A stretch of 14,683 nucleotides of DNA from an uncultured Labedella sp. (GTDB lineage: Bacteria; Actinomycetota; Actinomycetes; Actinomycetales; Microbacteriaceae): contig CAKTZW010000012.1 of the NCBI GenBank assembly GCA_934636065.1, positions 1-14,683 on the forward strand, written 5' to 3'. A model generated the notes under the pieces. The model did not search any database and was not told where the DNA came from. It saw nothing but the letters and a program-made list of their open reading frames with translations. Made by a program: the position numbers and the translations under genes. This document shows positions 1 through 6,866 of this stretch, piece after piece (the first letter of the stretch is position 1; each line of letters begins with the position of its first letter).

Positions 1-2
1 TC

Positions 3-1301
3 GCGGCCGGCTCTGCTGCGCCCGCCGGTGAGGACGCGTCGACGACCACGGCTCCCGCACGGGAGGACGACGGGGCAGGCGCTGTCGCCGTGCCGTCCGT
101 GCCGTCCGTGCCACCGCTTCCGGCGATCTCCGCGGCGGAGGCTGCCGTCGTCTTCGCGCAGAACGAGCAGGTGGAGGCGGAGGACCGGCCGGCGCCCCAG
201 CCGTCGACGAGCGCGGCCTCCGGCCGCGGCCGCATCGTCGGGGCCCTGAAGCGGCTCTTCGAGACGCGGCCGGATCCCGACCGCGTCTCGGCCGCTGCTG
301 CGCCGACGGAACCATCCGCGTCGAACGCGGTCGACGAGCCCACGTCGACGACTGCCGTCGAGGAACCGGCGTCGACCCTCGCCGTCGACGACGCGACCTC
401 GACGACCACCATCGATGCAGCGGCATCGACCCCCGCGGCCGTTGCGATCGATGACGAGGACATCGCGACCGGCGACACGCCTCACGAGACGACGGAACCG
501 GCTGCGGATTCGGAGTCGGTCGCCGTCGACGCGAGCGGGCAGGCGGCCGTTCTCACCGTCAGCGGCCTCACCAAGAGCTTCGGGGACACCCACGCCGTCG
601 ACCACATCGAGCTCGAGGTGCAGGGCGGGTCCTTCTACGGCATCGTCGGCCCGAACGGGGCCGGGAAGACCACGACCCTGTCGATGATCACGGGGCTGCT
701 GCGACCGGACTCCGGTTCGGTGACGGTGAACGGCATCGACGTCTGGGCCGATCCGACGGCGGCGAAGCGCACGATCGGGGTGCTGCCCGACCGCCTCAGG
801 GTGTTCGACCGGCTGACCGGTGCCCAGCTCCTCTACTACGCCGGAACGCTGCGCGGACTCCCGAGCGACGTCGTCCGCAGCAGGGTCGAGGATCTCGCGC
901 GTGCCTTCGGCCTCGAGGACGCCATGGGTCGCCTCGTCTCGGACTACTCCGCCGGCATGGTGAAGAAGGTGTCGCTCGCCGCTGCGATGATCCATTCCCC
1001 CCGCGTGCTCGTGCTCGATGAGCCCTTCGAGTCCGTCGACCCCGTCTCGGCCGCTCGCGTCGTGAAGATCCTGCAGTCGTACGTCGACAACGGGGGAACC
1101 GTCGTGCTCTCGAGCCACAGCATGGACTTCATCCAGAAGGTCTGCGACCACGTGGCGATCATCGTCGAGGGTCAGGTGCTCGCGGCGGGAGCCGTCGAGG
1201 ATGTCCGCGGTCCCGGGACGCTCGAGGAACGCTTCCGCGAGCTCGCGGGCGGCCGGTCTGCGGCGGAGGGGATGGAATGGTTGCACAGCTTCTCCGGCTG
1301 A
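3..1301 (+). CDS. ABC transporter ATP-binding protein with long disordered N-terminus (5' end outside window)
   Basis: ATPase subunit of an ABC exporter, driving the permease encoded directly downstream; substrate unknown. The frame is open from the first complete codon at base 3, so the start probably lies upstream; GTG at 90 is possible but has no nearby Shine-Dalgarno sequence. Counting from that GTG, residues 1-150 are Ala/Thr/Ser/Asp/Glu-rich and look disordered, with four tandem 9-residue repeats (80-115) and a short basic, amphipathic-looking stretch near 47-60. The ATPase domain covers about 153-390: Walker A GPNGAGKTT (187-195), an atypical signature YSAGMVKK (286-293), Walker B VLVLDEPF (306-313), D-loop SVDP (315-318) and the switch histidine in SSHSMD (341-346). 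The Q-loop region reads VLPDRLRVFD without the usual glutamine, as in many ABC-2-type exporters. The ATPase assignment is firm; the role of the extension is unknown. Confidence 0.9.
   Translation, partial: AAGSAAPAGEDASTTTAPAREDDGAGAVAVPSVPSVPPLPAISAAEAAVVFAQNEQVEAEDRPAPQPSTSAASGRGRIVGALKRLFETRPDPDRVSAAAAPTEPSASNAVDEPTSTTAVEEPASTLAVDDATSTTTIDAAASTPAAVAIDDEDIATGDTPHETTEPAADSESVAVDASGQAAVLTVSGLTKSFGDTHAVDHIELEVQGGSFYGIVGPNGAGKTTTLSMITGLLRPDSGSVTVNGIDVWADPTAAKRTIGVLPDRLRVFDRLTGAQLLYYAGTLRGLPSDVVRSRVEDLARAFGLEDAMGRLVSDYSAGMVKKVSLAAAMIHSPRVLVLDEPFESVDPVSAARVVKILQSYVDNGGTVVLSSHSMDFIQKVCDHVAIIVEGQVLAAGAVEDVRGPGTLEERFRELAGGRSAAEGMEWLHSFSG
327..434 (+). repeat. Four tandem 27-bp coding repeats
   Basis: Four in-frame, degenerate 27-bp units lie at 327-353, 354-380, 381-407 and 408-434. 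They encode AVDEPTSTT, AVEEPASTL, AVDDATSTT and TIDAAASTP. They fall inside the disordered N-terminal extension of the ABC ATPase. A related fragment, EDASTTTAP, is coded near base 30. Repeat number may vary between strains (inference). Confidence 0.75.
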
Positions 1302-2848
1302 GGCTGCAGTCGACGCTCGGAGCGCTGCGTCGGACGCCCAAGCAGATGCTCGGTCTGCTCCTCGGCATCGGTCTCGGCATCGCGATCGTGTGGGCGCTCG
1401 GCCTCGGCCTCTTCGGCCTGCGTTTCGCCGAAGCCGGCAACGCCCGGGATCTCCTCGTCGTCGCGGGCTCGTTCGTGGTGCTCGGCTTCGCCGCCGTGCC
1501 GTTGCTGTTCCGGCTCGAAGACCCGATGGACCCTCGCGCGTTCGCCCTCTTCGGGCTCCGACCGAAGCCGCTCGCACGGGGCCTTCTCCTCGCGGCTCTC
1601 GTCGGCGTGCCGTCCCTCGTCGTCGCGGTGCTGAGCCTCGCCACCGTCGTGACGTGGTCACGAGGGCCGCTGCCCGTCGTCTTCGCACTGGTCTGCGCCG
1701 TCCTCGCCGTCGCCACGTGCGCCCTGCTCGGCCGCGTCTCCATCGCCGTCGGCTCGGTGTTCCTCTCGCATCGCCGCACGCGGGAGTTCACCGGGATGCT
1801 GTGGCTCCTCGTCATCGTGCTCGTGCTGCCCGCCGTGGCCCTGCTCGCCAGCATGGACTGGGGCAACGCGGGCTTCACGGTGTTCGGTCGTGCCGCATCG
1901 GTGGTCAGCTGGACGCCGTTCGGAGCGGTCTGGGCTGCGCCGGGCGACGCCGCGACGGGCGCCGTCGGGGCCGCGACGCTCAAGCTCGTCATCGCCGCGG
2001 CCACTGTCGCGTTGCTGTGGTGGGCGTGGGAGGTGCTCGTCGCCCGTCTGCTCATCTCGCCCGTCAGGGAGGCTCCCACCAAGAGCTTCGGTGGCCTCGG
2101 CTGGTTCGACGCGCTCCCCGGCGGAGCCGTCGGCGTCATCGCGGCGCGCAGCCTCACCTACTGGTCGCGCGACTCGCGCTACCTCGCCCCCTTGCTCGTG
2201 ATCCCCGTCGTCCCGTTCCTCATGATCGCGCCGCTCCTGATCGCGGGGGTCCCCGCCCAGCCGCTGACGCTCCTGCCACTGCCGATCATGTGCCTGTTCC
2301 TCGGCTGGTCCCTGCACAACGAACTGGCGCTCGACTCGAGCGCGGTGTGGATGCACGTCGTGTCCGGTGTCCGGGGAGCGGCCGATCGGCTCGGACGGAC
2401 CGTCCCGATCCTCATCATCGGAGTGGTCCTGATCACGGGGGGATCGGTGCTCACCGCCGTCGTCTACGGCGATTGGAGGGTCTTCCCCTCGGTCGTCGGC
2501 GTGTCGGCGAGCCTGCTCCTGGTCGGGGTCGGAGTCTCCTCCTTCGTCTCCGCCCGGCTTCCCTACGCCGCCGTGCTCCCGGGCGACAGCCCGTTCCAGC
2601 AGCCCCAGACGAGTGGAAGCTCCGCCGTGCTCTCCCAATCGGTGAGTCTCGTCGCCACGGTCCTCCTCAGCGTTCCGACGATGTGGATCGCGGGACTCGG
2701 CCTCGTGGAATCGCCGGCATGGCATCCCCTCGCCCTCCTCGTGGGACTCGGAACCGGGCTCCTCGTGCTTACGGTCGGCGTCTTCGCCGGGGGGCGGGTC
2801 GTCGATCGGCGGGGACCCGAGATCGTCGGCTTCGCGACCAGCGTCTGA
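1277..2848 (+). CDS. ABC exporter permease, about 12 membrane segments
   Basis: Integral membrane partner of the preceding ATPase (523 residues). The chain is dominated by Leu/Val/Ala/Gly hydrophobic stretches, roughly 12 by eye, the first near residues 24-46 and the last near 485-510. A larger polar region near residues 255-300, between two membrane blocks, would lie in the cytoplasm or form a coupling loop. ATG 1277 is chosen because GGAGGGG at 1265-1271 lies five bases upstream. The start lies inside the ATPase gene (25-base overlap), implying translational coupling and equal production. No domain gives the substrate; the architecture suggests a type-2 ABC exporter with two six-helix halves in one chain (inference). 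Hairpins just after the stop suggest the two-gene unit ends here. Confidence 0.85.
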   Translation: MVAQLLRLRLQSTLGALRRTPKQMLGLLLGIGLGIAIVWALGLGLFGLRFAEAGNARDLLVVAGSFVVLGFAAVPLLFRLEDPMDPRAFALFGLRPKPLARGLLLAALVGVPSLVVAVLSLATVVTWSRGPLPVVFALVCAVLAVATCALLGRVSIAVGSVFLSHRRTREFTGMLWLLVIVLVLPAVALLASMDWGNAGFTVFGRAASVVSWTPFGAVWAAPGDAATGAVGAATLKLVIAAATVALLWWAWEVLVARLLISPVREAPTKSFGGLGWFDALPGGAVGVIAARSLTYWSRDSRYLAPLLVIPVVPFLMIAPLLIAGVPAQPLTLLPLPIMCLFLGWSLHNELALDSSAVWMHVVSGVRGAADRLGRTVPILIIGVVLITGGSVLTAVVYGDWRVFPSVVGVSASLLLVGVGVSSFVSARLPYAAVLPGDSPFQQPQTSGSSAVLSQSVSLVATVLLSVPTMWIAGLGLVESPAWHPLALLVGLGTGLLVLTVGVFAGGRVVDRRGPEIVGFATSV

Positions 2849-2849
2849 G

Positions 2850-2883
2850 GGCCGGGCGCCGCCCGACCCGGCCGCGAGCGGCC
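2850..2883 (+). terminator. Tandem GC hairpins after the ABC operon
   Basis: GGCCGGG (2850-2856) pairs perfectly with CCCGGCC (2867-2873) around a 10-base loop, beginning two bases after the permease stop codon. A second stem, GGCCGC (2870-2875) with GCGGCC (2878-2883), follows and shares bases with the first, so the two compete. There is no T-run, as is common for actinobacterial terminators. The site separates the ABC unit from the promoter at 2894. Confidence 0.55.
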
Positions 2884-2893
2884 CCCGTCGACG

Positions 2894-2899
2894 TAGAAT
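2894..2899 (+). promoter_or_regulatory. -10 box TAGAAT for the DUF3039 gene (leaderless)
   Basis: TAGAAT matches the actinobacterial -10 consensus TANNNT. Its last base is followed by seven bases and then ATG 2907, placing the transcription start at or one base before that codon. No clear -35 box is seen. The hexamer overlaps ATG 2898, so that upstream in-frame ATG would not be on the transcript. Confidence 0.6.
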
Positions 2900-2906
2900 G
2901 GCCGTC

Positions 2907-3197
2907 ATGCAGACGCCGAGACTCAGCACGATGGAGCCGTCGGGAACACTCGACGGCGGATCGACGACCCTCCTCGACCGCGAGCTGAAGAAGCTCCTCG
3001 AGGAGGAGACGATCGAGCCGGGTGACCACGAGCGGTTCTCGCATTACGTGCGCAAGGAGAAGATCCTCGAGTCCGCGATGACGGGCAAGCCGGTCAAGGC
3101 GCTGTGCGGCAAGAAGTGGACGCCGGGACGGGACCCCGAGAAGTTCCCGGTGTGTCCGGCGTGCAAGGAGATCTACGAGAAGCTCCGCTCGGAATGA
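2907..3197 (+). CDS. DUF3039 family protein, putative small zinc-binding protein
   Basis: A 96-residue protein of a family conserved in Actinobacteria with no known function. The N-terminal ~20 residues are Ser/Thr/Gly-rich; a charged helix (about 22-35) and the conserved block HERFSHYVRKEKI (41-53) follow. The C-terminal part holds ALCGKKW (65-71) and FPVCPACKEIY (80-90). Cys67, Cys83 and Cys86, perhaps with His41 or His46, could bind one metal ion (inference from spacing). ATG 2907 is preferred over in-frame ATG 2898 because the -10 box overlaps the latter and no Shine-Dalgarno sequence is present. The gene is convergent with pncB, 21 bases apart. Family recognition is confident; function is not known. 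Confidence 0.85.
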   Translation: MQTPRLSTMEPSGTLDGGSTTLLDRELKKLLEEETIEPGDHERFSHYVRKEKILESAMTGKPVKALCGKKWTPGRDPEKFPVCPACKEIYEKLRSE

Positions 3198-3218
3198 CCG
3201 ACGTTCGTCGCTCCGCCC

Positions 3219-4520
3219 TCACTCGTGGAGCGTCGGAAGAGCGGGCTCGCCGCGCGTCAGCCGGAAGGCCTCGAGGGGAAGCTCGGCGACGGCCCGTTCC
3301 CGGTGAACCCGTGCGGCGGACACTCCCTCGGGGCCGATGACGCCCGCGACCGGCTCTCCTCCTGAGACGAGGGGGACCAGCAGGTCGCGCTCATCAGAGC
3401 GGGTCGTCGCCGACGACGACGTCCTGACGACTTCGGCGGAGGCGATGCCGCCGTCGGCATAGCGGCGATAGGCGCGCTTCCGGCCTCCGAGCGAGACCTT
3501 GTCGGGGGACGCCTTCGCGACGGAGACCCAGTCGCCGTTCGCATCGCGATGTGCCACGAGCTTGTACACCATGCCGGCCGCCGGCGCGCCCGAGCCGGTC
3601 ACGAGCGAGGTCCCGACTCCGTAGGAGTCGACGGGAGAGCCGGACAGCCCGGCGATGGAGTACTCGTCGAGGTCGTTCGTCACCGTGATCTTCGTCCGAT
3701 GGGCGCCCAAGCGATCGAGCTGCTCGCGCACCTCCACGACGAGCGTCGGCAGGTCCCCGGAGTCGAGCCGGACCGCTCCGAGCTGGGTCCCCGCGACGCG
3801 GACGGCGGTGTCGATGGCCGTCGGGACGTCGTAGGTGTCGACGAGGAGCGTCGTCCCGGGGCCGAGGGCGGCGACCTGGGCGCGGAAGGCGTCCTCCTCG
3901 GAGTCGTGCAGGAGCGTGAAGGCGTGCGCCGCCGTGCCCATCGTGGGAATTCCCCAGGTGCGTCCGGCCTCGAGGTTGCTCGTCGCGCCGAAGCCCGCGA
4001 TGTACGCGGCCCGGGCGGCGGACACGGCCGCCTCCTCGTGCGCGCGGCGCGAGCCCATCTCCGCGAGCGGGCGCCCGGCGGCGGCGGTCACCATGCGTGT
4101 CGCCGCGTTCGCCACCGCGGAGTCGTAGTTCAACACGCTGAGGGCGAGGGTCTCGAGCACGACGCCTTCCGCGAAGCTCGATTCGACGACGAGCACGGGG
4201 GACCCCGGGAAGTACACCTCGCCTTCGTGGTAGCCCCACACGTTGACGGAGAACCGGTAGTCGGCAAGCCAGTCGAGGGTCGCCGGTCGCACGACGCCGG
4301 CCTCGGAGAGCCAGGCGAGTTCCTCGTCGCGGAAGCGGAAGCGCGTGATCGCCTCCACGAGGCGGCCCGTGCCGACGACGACGCCGTACCGACGGGCCCC
4401 GGGCAGCCGGCGGGCGAAGGTCTCGAAGACCGCGTCGCGGTACGCCGTGCCGTTCTCGATGGCCGCGTCGACCATCGTGAGTTCGTATCGGTCGGTGTGC
4501 AAGGCGGTGGAGGTGCTCAC
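3219..4520 (-). CDS. pncB: Nicotinate phosphoribosyltransferase
   Basis: Joins nicotinate to PRPP with ATP hydrolysis, giving nicotinate mononucleotide in the cytosolic Preiss-Handler salvage route to NAD. The 433-residue length is normal. Recognisable segments are TDRYELTM (9-16), the N-terminal motif; NYDSAVANAATRM (131-143); EMGSRRAHE (154-162); FGATSNLEAG (177-186); and GTAAHAF (195-201), whose His199 fits the histidine phosphorylated during catalysis. VRLDSGDL (250-257) and TNDLDEYSI (281-289) belong to the phosphoribosyl-binding barrel, and SYGVGTSLVT (299-308) also fits the family. The GTG start at 4520 lies six bases after TAGGCT, so the mRNA is probably leaderless. It is divergent from murI and convergent with the DUF3039 gene; pncB near murI-rph-rdgB is an actinobacterial arrangement (pncB1 is Rv1330c, murI Rv1338 in M. 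tuberculosis). Confidence 0.95.
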   Translation of the reverse strand: MSTSTALHTDRYELTMVDAAIENGTAYRDAVFETFARRLPGARRYGVVVGTGRLVEAITRFRFRDEELAWLSEAGVVRPATLDWLADYRFSVNVWGYHEGEVYFPGSPVLVVESSFAEGVVLETLALSVLNYDSAVANAATRMVTAAAGRPLAEMGSRRAHEEAAVSAARAAYIAGFGATSNLEAGRTWGIPTMGTAAHAFTLLHDSEEDAFRAQVAALGPGTTLLVDTYDVPTAIDTAVRVAGTQLGAVRLDSGDLPTLVVEVREQLDRLGAHRTKITVTNDLDEYSIAGLSGSPVDSYGVGTSLVTGSGAPAAGMVYKLVAHRDANGDWVSVAKASPDKVSLGGRKRAYRRYADGGIASAEVVRTSSSATTRSDERDLLVPLVSGGEPVAGVIGPEGVSAARVHRERAVAELPLEAFRLTRGEPALPTLHE

Positions 4521-4526
4521 CTCGCC

Positions 4527-4532
4527 AGCCTA
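4527..4532 (-). promoter_or_regulatory. -10 box TAGGCT for pncB (leaderless)
   Basis: On the minus strand TAGGCT is followed by six bases and then GTG 4520, so the predicted transcription start coincides with the start codon. No -35 consensus is obvious; it would fall at the very start of murI. Confidence 0.6.
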
Positions 4533-4542
4533 GCGACGCGGC

Positions 4543-4548
4543 TAGGCT
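4543..4548 (+). promoter_or_regulatory. -10 box TAGGCT for murI-rph-rdgB
   Basis: TAGGCT is followed by eight bases and then GTG 4557. Transcription would begin at about 4555-4557, making the mRNA leaderless or nearly so and excluding the upstream in-frame ATG at 4551. Confidence 0.55.
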
Positions 4549-4556
4549 AGATGCTC

Positions 4557-5402
4557 GTGACGGACGCGCCGATCGGGATCTTCGACTCTGGGGTCGGAGG
4601 ACTCACCGTGGCGCGCGCGATCCACGACCAGTTGCCGCGCGAATCGATCCTCTATGTCGGCGACACCGCCCGGTCGCCGTACGGTCCGAAGCCCATCGCG
4701 GACGTGCGTCGCTATGCGCTCGAGGTCCTCGACGACCTCGTCGCACAGGGCGTGAAGATGATCGTGATCGCGTGCAACACCGCGTCGGCGGCGATGCTGC
4801 GGGACGCGCGGGAACGCTACGACGTTCCCGTCGTCGAGGTGATCCAGCCGGCCGTGCGCACCGCCGTCGCCGCGACGAGGAACCGCCGCGTCGGGGTGAT
4901 CGGCACCGTCGGGACGATCAACTCGCGCGCCTACGAGGACGCGTTCGCCGCGGCCCCTCACCTCGACCTCGTGACGCAGGCCTGCCCGCGCTTCGTCGAG
5001 TTCGTCGAGTCCGGCGTCACGACGGGGTCCGAGGTCCTCGCCGTCGCCGAGGAGTATCTCGCCCCGCTCCGGGACGCCGGCGTCGACACCCTCGTGCTCG
5101 GCTGCACCCACTACCCGTTCCTCCGAGGCGCGATCTCCTACGTGATGGGGCCGGACGTCACCCTCGTCTCGAGCGATTCGGAGACGGCCAACATCGTCTA
5201 CCGCGAGCTCGTGTCGCGGGGCCTCGAGCGCACGTCGCCCGAGCCGCCGACCCGCCGCTACGAGGCGACGGGCAACAGCGCGGACGACTTCCGTGAGCTC
5301 GCCAACCGCTTGCTCGGCCGCGAGATCGACCGGGTCGACCTCGTGCAGACCGGCGCGATCGATCTGTCCACCCTCCACCCCGCATCGAGGAGAAGCCCGT
5401 GA
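4557..5402 (+). CDS. murI: Glutamate racemase
   Basis: Interconverts L- and D-glutamate in the cytosol without a cofactor, supplying D-glutamate for the peptidoglycan stem peptide. From GTG 4557 the protein has 281 residues. Family signatures are [11 protein letters not shown] (8-18) with Asp10 and Ser11; [11 protein letters not shown] (33-43); IACNTASA (71-78) with catalytic Cys73; [10 protein letters not shown] (114-123); and LGCTHYPFL (181-189) with the second catalytic Cys183. GTG 4557 is preferred to ATG 4551, two codons upstream, because the -10 box would put the transcript start past 4551 and neither start has a Shine-Dalgarno sequence. It is the first gene of a three-gene unit and overlaps rph by four bases (GTGA). 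Confidence 0.95.
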   Translation: MTDAPIGIFDSGVGGLTVARAIHDQLPRESILYVGDTARSPYGPKPIADVRRYALEVLDDLVAQGVKMIVIACNTASAAMLRDARERYDVPVVEVIQPAVRTAVAATRNRRVGVIGTVGTINSRAYEDAFAAAPHLDLVTQACPRFVEFVESGVTTGSEVLAVAEEYLAPLRDAGVDTLVLGCTHYPFLRGAISYVMGPDVTLVSSDSETANIVYRELVSRGLERTSPEPPTRRYEATGNSADDFRELANRLLGREIDRVDLVQTGAIDLSTLHPASRRSP

Positions 5403-6145
5403 CCGACATCATCCGCGCCGACGGGCGCACACCCGACCAGCTGCGGCCCGTGACGATCGAGCGGGGGTGGAGCGATCAGGCCGAGGGGTCGGCGCTCATC
5501 TCCTTCGGTCGCACGAAGGTGCTGTGCACCGCCTCGTTCACGAACGGGGTGCCGCGATGGCTTCAGGGCAAGGGGAAGGGCTGGGTGACGGCGGAGTACG
5601 CGATGCTCCCGCGCTCGACGAACGACCGCATGGACAGGGAGTCCGTGAAGGGACGGATCGGGGGCCGGACACACGAGATCTCGCGACTCATCGGTCGCAG
5701 CCTCCGCGCCGTCATCGACACGAAGGCGCTCGGGGAGAACACCGTCGTGATCGACTGCGACGTCCTGCAGGCCGACGGGGGGACGCGCACCGCCGCGATC
5801 ACGGGCGCGTACGTCGCCCTCGCCGACGCCGTGGCGTGGGCGCGGGAGCAGAAGTTCGTCGGCAAGAACGCCGTCCCGCTCACCGACAGCGTTGCCGCGG
5901 TCTCGGTCGGGATCATCGACGGTGCCCCCATGCTCGATCTCCCCTACGTCGAGGACGTGCGTGCCGAGACCGACATGAACGTCGTGGTCACCGGGCGCGG
6001 CCAGTTCGTCGAGGTGCAGGGAACGGCGGAGGGCGCGCCCTTCGATCGCGCGGAGCTCGACTCCCTGCTGGACCTCGCCGTCGGCGGAGCGGCGGAGCTC
6101 GCCGCCATCCAGCGTTCTGTGCTTCAGAACGGCGGAACGGCGTGA
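5399..6145 (+). CDS. rph: Ribonuclease PH
   Basis: Phosphate-dependent 3'-to-5' exoribonuclease that trims tRNA precursors and other RNAs, releasing nucleoside diphosphates; works as a cytosolic hexamer. The 248-residue length is typical. Seen are the N-terminal [14 protein letters not shown] (4-17), [12 protein letters not shown] (36-47), [16 protein letters not shown] (88-103) with Arg90 at the expected phosphate-binding place, and [15 protein letters not shown] (124-138) with Arg130. DLPYVED (180-186) contributes acidic residues Asp180 and Asp186, and VEVQGTAEG (204-212) follows. The catalytic set is complete. GTG 5399 is supported by GAGGAG at 5387-5392, six bases upstream, and by the GTGA overlap with murI. 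It likewise overlaps rdgB by four bases, so translation of the three genes is probably coupled. Confidence 0.96.
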   Translation: MTDIIRADGRTPDQLRPVTIERGWSDQAEGSALISFGRTKVLCTASFTNGVPRWLQGKGKGWVTAEYAMLPRSTNDRMDRESVKGRIGGRTHEISRLIGRSLRAVIDTKALGENTVVIDCDVLQADGGTRTAAITGAYVALADAVAWAREQKFVGKNAVPLTDSVAAVSVGIIDGAPMLDLPYVEDVRAETDMNVVVTGRGQFVEVQGTAEGAPFDRAELDSLLDLAVGGAAELAAIQRSVLQNGGTA

Positions 6146-6780
6146 CCGACGCGGGAGTCGGTCTCACCGAGATCGTGCTCGCGACGCACAACGCCCACAA
6201 GGTCGAGGAGTTCCAGCGCATCATCGGCGAGGCGCTTCCGGGCGTCACCGTCCTTCCCTACGACGGCCCGGAACCCGTGGAGGACGGCCTGTCCTTCTCC
6301 GAGAACGCGCTCATCAAGGCGCGGGCGGCCGCGGCGCACACCGGCCGGATCTCCCTCGCCGACGACAGCGGGATCTGTGTCGACGTGCTCGGCGGGGCGC
6401 CGGGCATCTTCTCCGCCCGGTGGGCGGGACCGGGGCGCGGAGACGACGCCAACCTCGAACTCCTGCTCGCGCAGTTGCGAGACATCGCCCCGAGCGGACG
6501 CGGAGCGCACTTCGAGTGCCACATCGCGATGGTGGTCCCCGGGATCGACGGGGCGCCGGAACACGAGAGCGTGGCCGTCGGCGTCTGGGCCGGGGCGGTG
6601 GCGACCGAACGAGGGGGAACGGGCGGCTTCGGCTACGACCCCGTCTTCGTGCCCGAGGGCGACGGGAGGACCGCCGCAGAGTTGACCGCGGAGGAGAAGA
6701 ACGCCGCGTCTCATCGCGCCCGTGCCGTCGCGGCGGCGATCCCCGAACTGAGCACGATCCTCGCGTCCCGAGCGGAGTGA
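6142..6780 (+). CDS. rdgB: XTP/dITP diphosphohydrolase (RdgB/HAM1 family)
   Basis: Cleaves non-canonical purine nucleoside triphosphates (XTP, dITP, ITP) to monophosphates and pyrophosphate, preventing their incorporation into DNA or RNA. The 212-residue protein has the family motifs [11 protein letters not shown] (14-24), [12 protein letters not shown] (52-63), [12 protein letters not shown] (72-83) with the metal-binding and general-base aspartates, [10 protein letters not shown] (87-96), FECHIAMV (124-131), [16 protein letters not shown] (158-173) and SHRARA (190-195). GTG 6142 overlaps the rph stop by four bases. The reading frame stays open well upstream (to about 5293), but that part is only an out-of-frame reading of murI/rph. 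Following rph with rdgB is conserved in Actinobacteria (Rv1340-Rv1341 in M. tuberculosis). Confidence 0.94.
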   Translation: MTDAGVGLTEIVLATHNAHKVEEFQRIIGEALPGVTVLPYDGPEPVEDGLSFSENALIKARAAAAHTGRISLADDSGICVDVLGGAPGIFSARWAGPGRGDDANLELLLAQLRDIAPSGRGAHFECHIAMVVPGIDGAPEHESVAVGVWAGAVATERGGTGGFGYDPVFVPEGDGRTAAELTAEEKNAASHRARAVAAAIPELSTILASRAE

Positions 6781-6796
6781 CGCATCCGTCGATAAT

Positions 6797-6836
6797 GGGA
6801 ACGACGATCATTTCTTATAGCTGACCAGGCGTTCCC
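6797..6836. repeat. Inverted repeat upstream of the cation exporter
   Basis: GGGAACG (6797-6803) and CGTTCCC (6830-6836) are perfect reverse complements 26 bases apart. The spacer contains an AT-rich patch (6808-6820) that stands out in this GC-rich sequence. The right arm would lie at about -37 to -31 relative to the predicted start of the following gene, over its -35 region. It could be an operator or a loose hairpin following rdgB; there is no T-run. Confidence 0.4.
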
Positions 6837-6854
6837 CCACCTGTCTCCGCGACG

Positions 6855-6860
6855 TATCGT
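6855..6860 (+). promoter_or_regulatory. -10 box TATCGT for the CDF transporter (leaderless)
   Basis: TATCGT fits TANNNT and is followed by exactly six bases and then ATG 6867, so the predicted transcript starts at the start codon. GGAGG at 6861-6865 is only one base from the ATG, too close to act as a normal Shine-Dalgarno sequence, which supports the leaderless reading. Confidence 0.6.
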
Positions 6861-6866
6861 GGAGGC

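Larger units (their letters stand above)
4527..4548. repeat. Perfect inverted repeat between pncB and murI
   Basis: AGCCTAGC (4527-4534) and GCTAGGCT (4541-4548) are exact reverse complements around a six-base centre, GACGCG. Each arm contains the -10 hexamer of one of the two divergent genes. The symmetry could be an operator or simply the result of two identical back-to-back promoters. Confidence 0.75.

Noticed and set aside
327..434. Regularly spaced 27-bp repeats as a possible CRISPR array
   Set aside because: The units are directly adjacent with no spacers, degenerate at codon third positions and in frame with the ABC ATPase. They are coding repeats.
286..1200. The atypical ABC signature YSAGMVKK and absence of a Q-loop glutamine as signs of an inactive ATPase
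   Set aside because: Walker A, Walker B with its glutamate, and the switch histidine are intact, and similar signatures are common in ABC-2-type exporter ATPases.
1201..2988. Long open frames overlapping the permease gene on both strands, including one on the minus strand at 1658-2929
   Set aside because: Their translations are Arg/Pro/Gly- or Glu/Asp-rich with no domains, as expected for off-frame readings of GC-rich coding DNA. The 1277-2848 frame has a clear membrane-protein pattern and ribosome binding site.
3198..3218. Small CGACG/CGTCG palindrome between the DUF3039 gene and pncB as a terminator
   Set aside because: The stem would have only a two-base loop (or four pairs with a four-base loop) and no T-run; too weak to call.
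5293..6780. A 495-codon open frame that would give rdgB a 283-residue N-terminal extension
   Set aside because: The first part is an out-of-frame reading of murI and rph, both of which have complete catalytic motifs. RdgB homology starts near GTG 6142.
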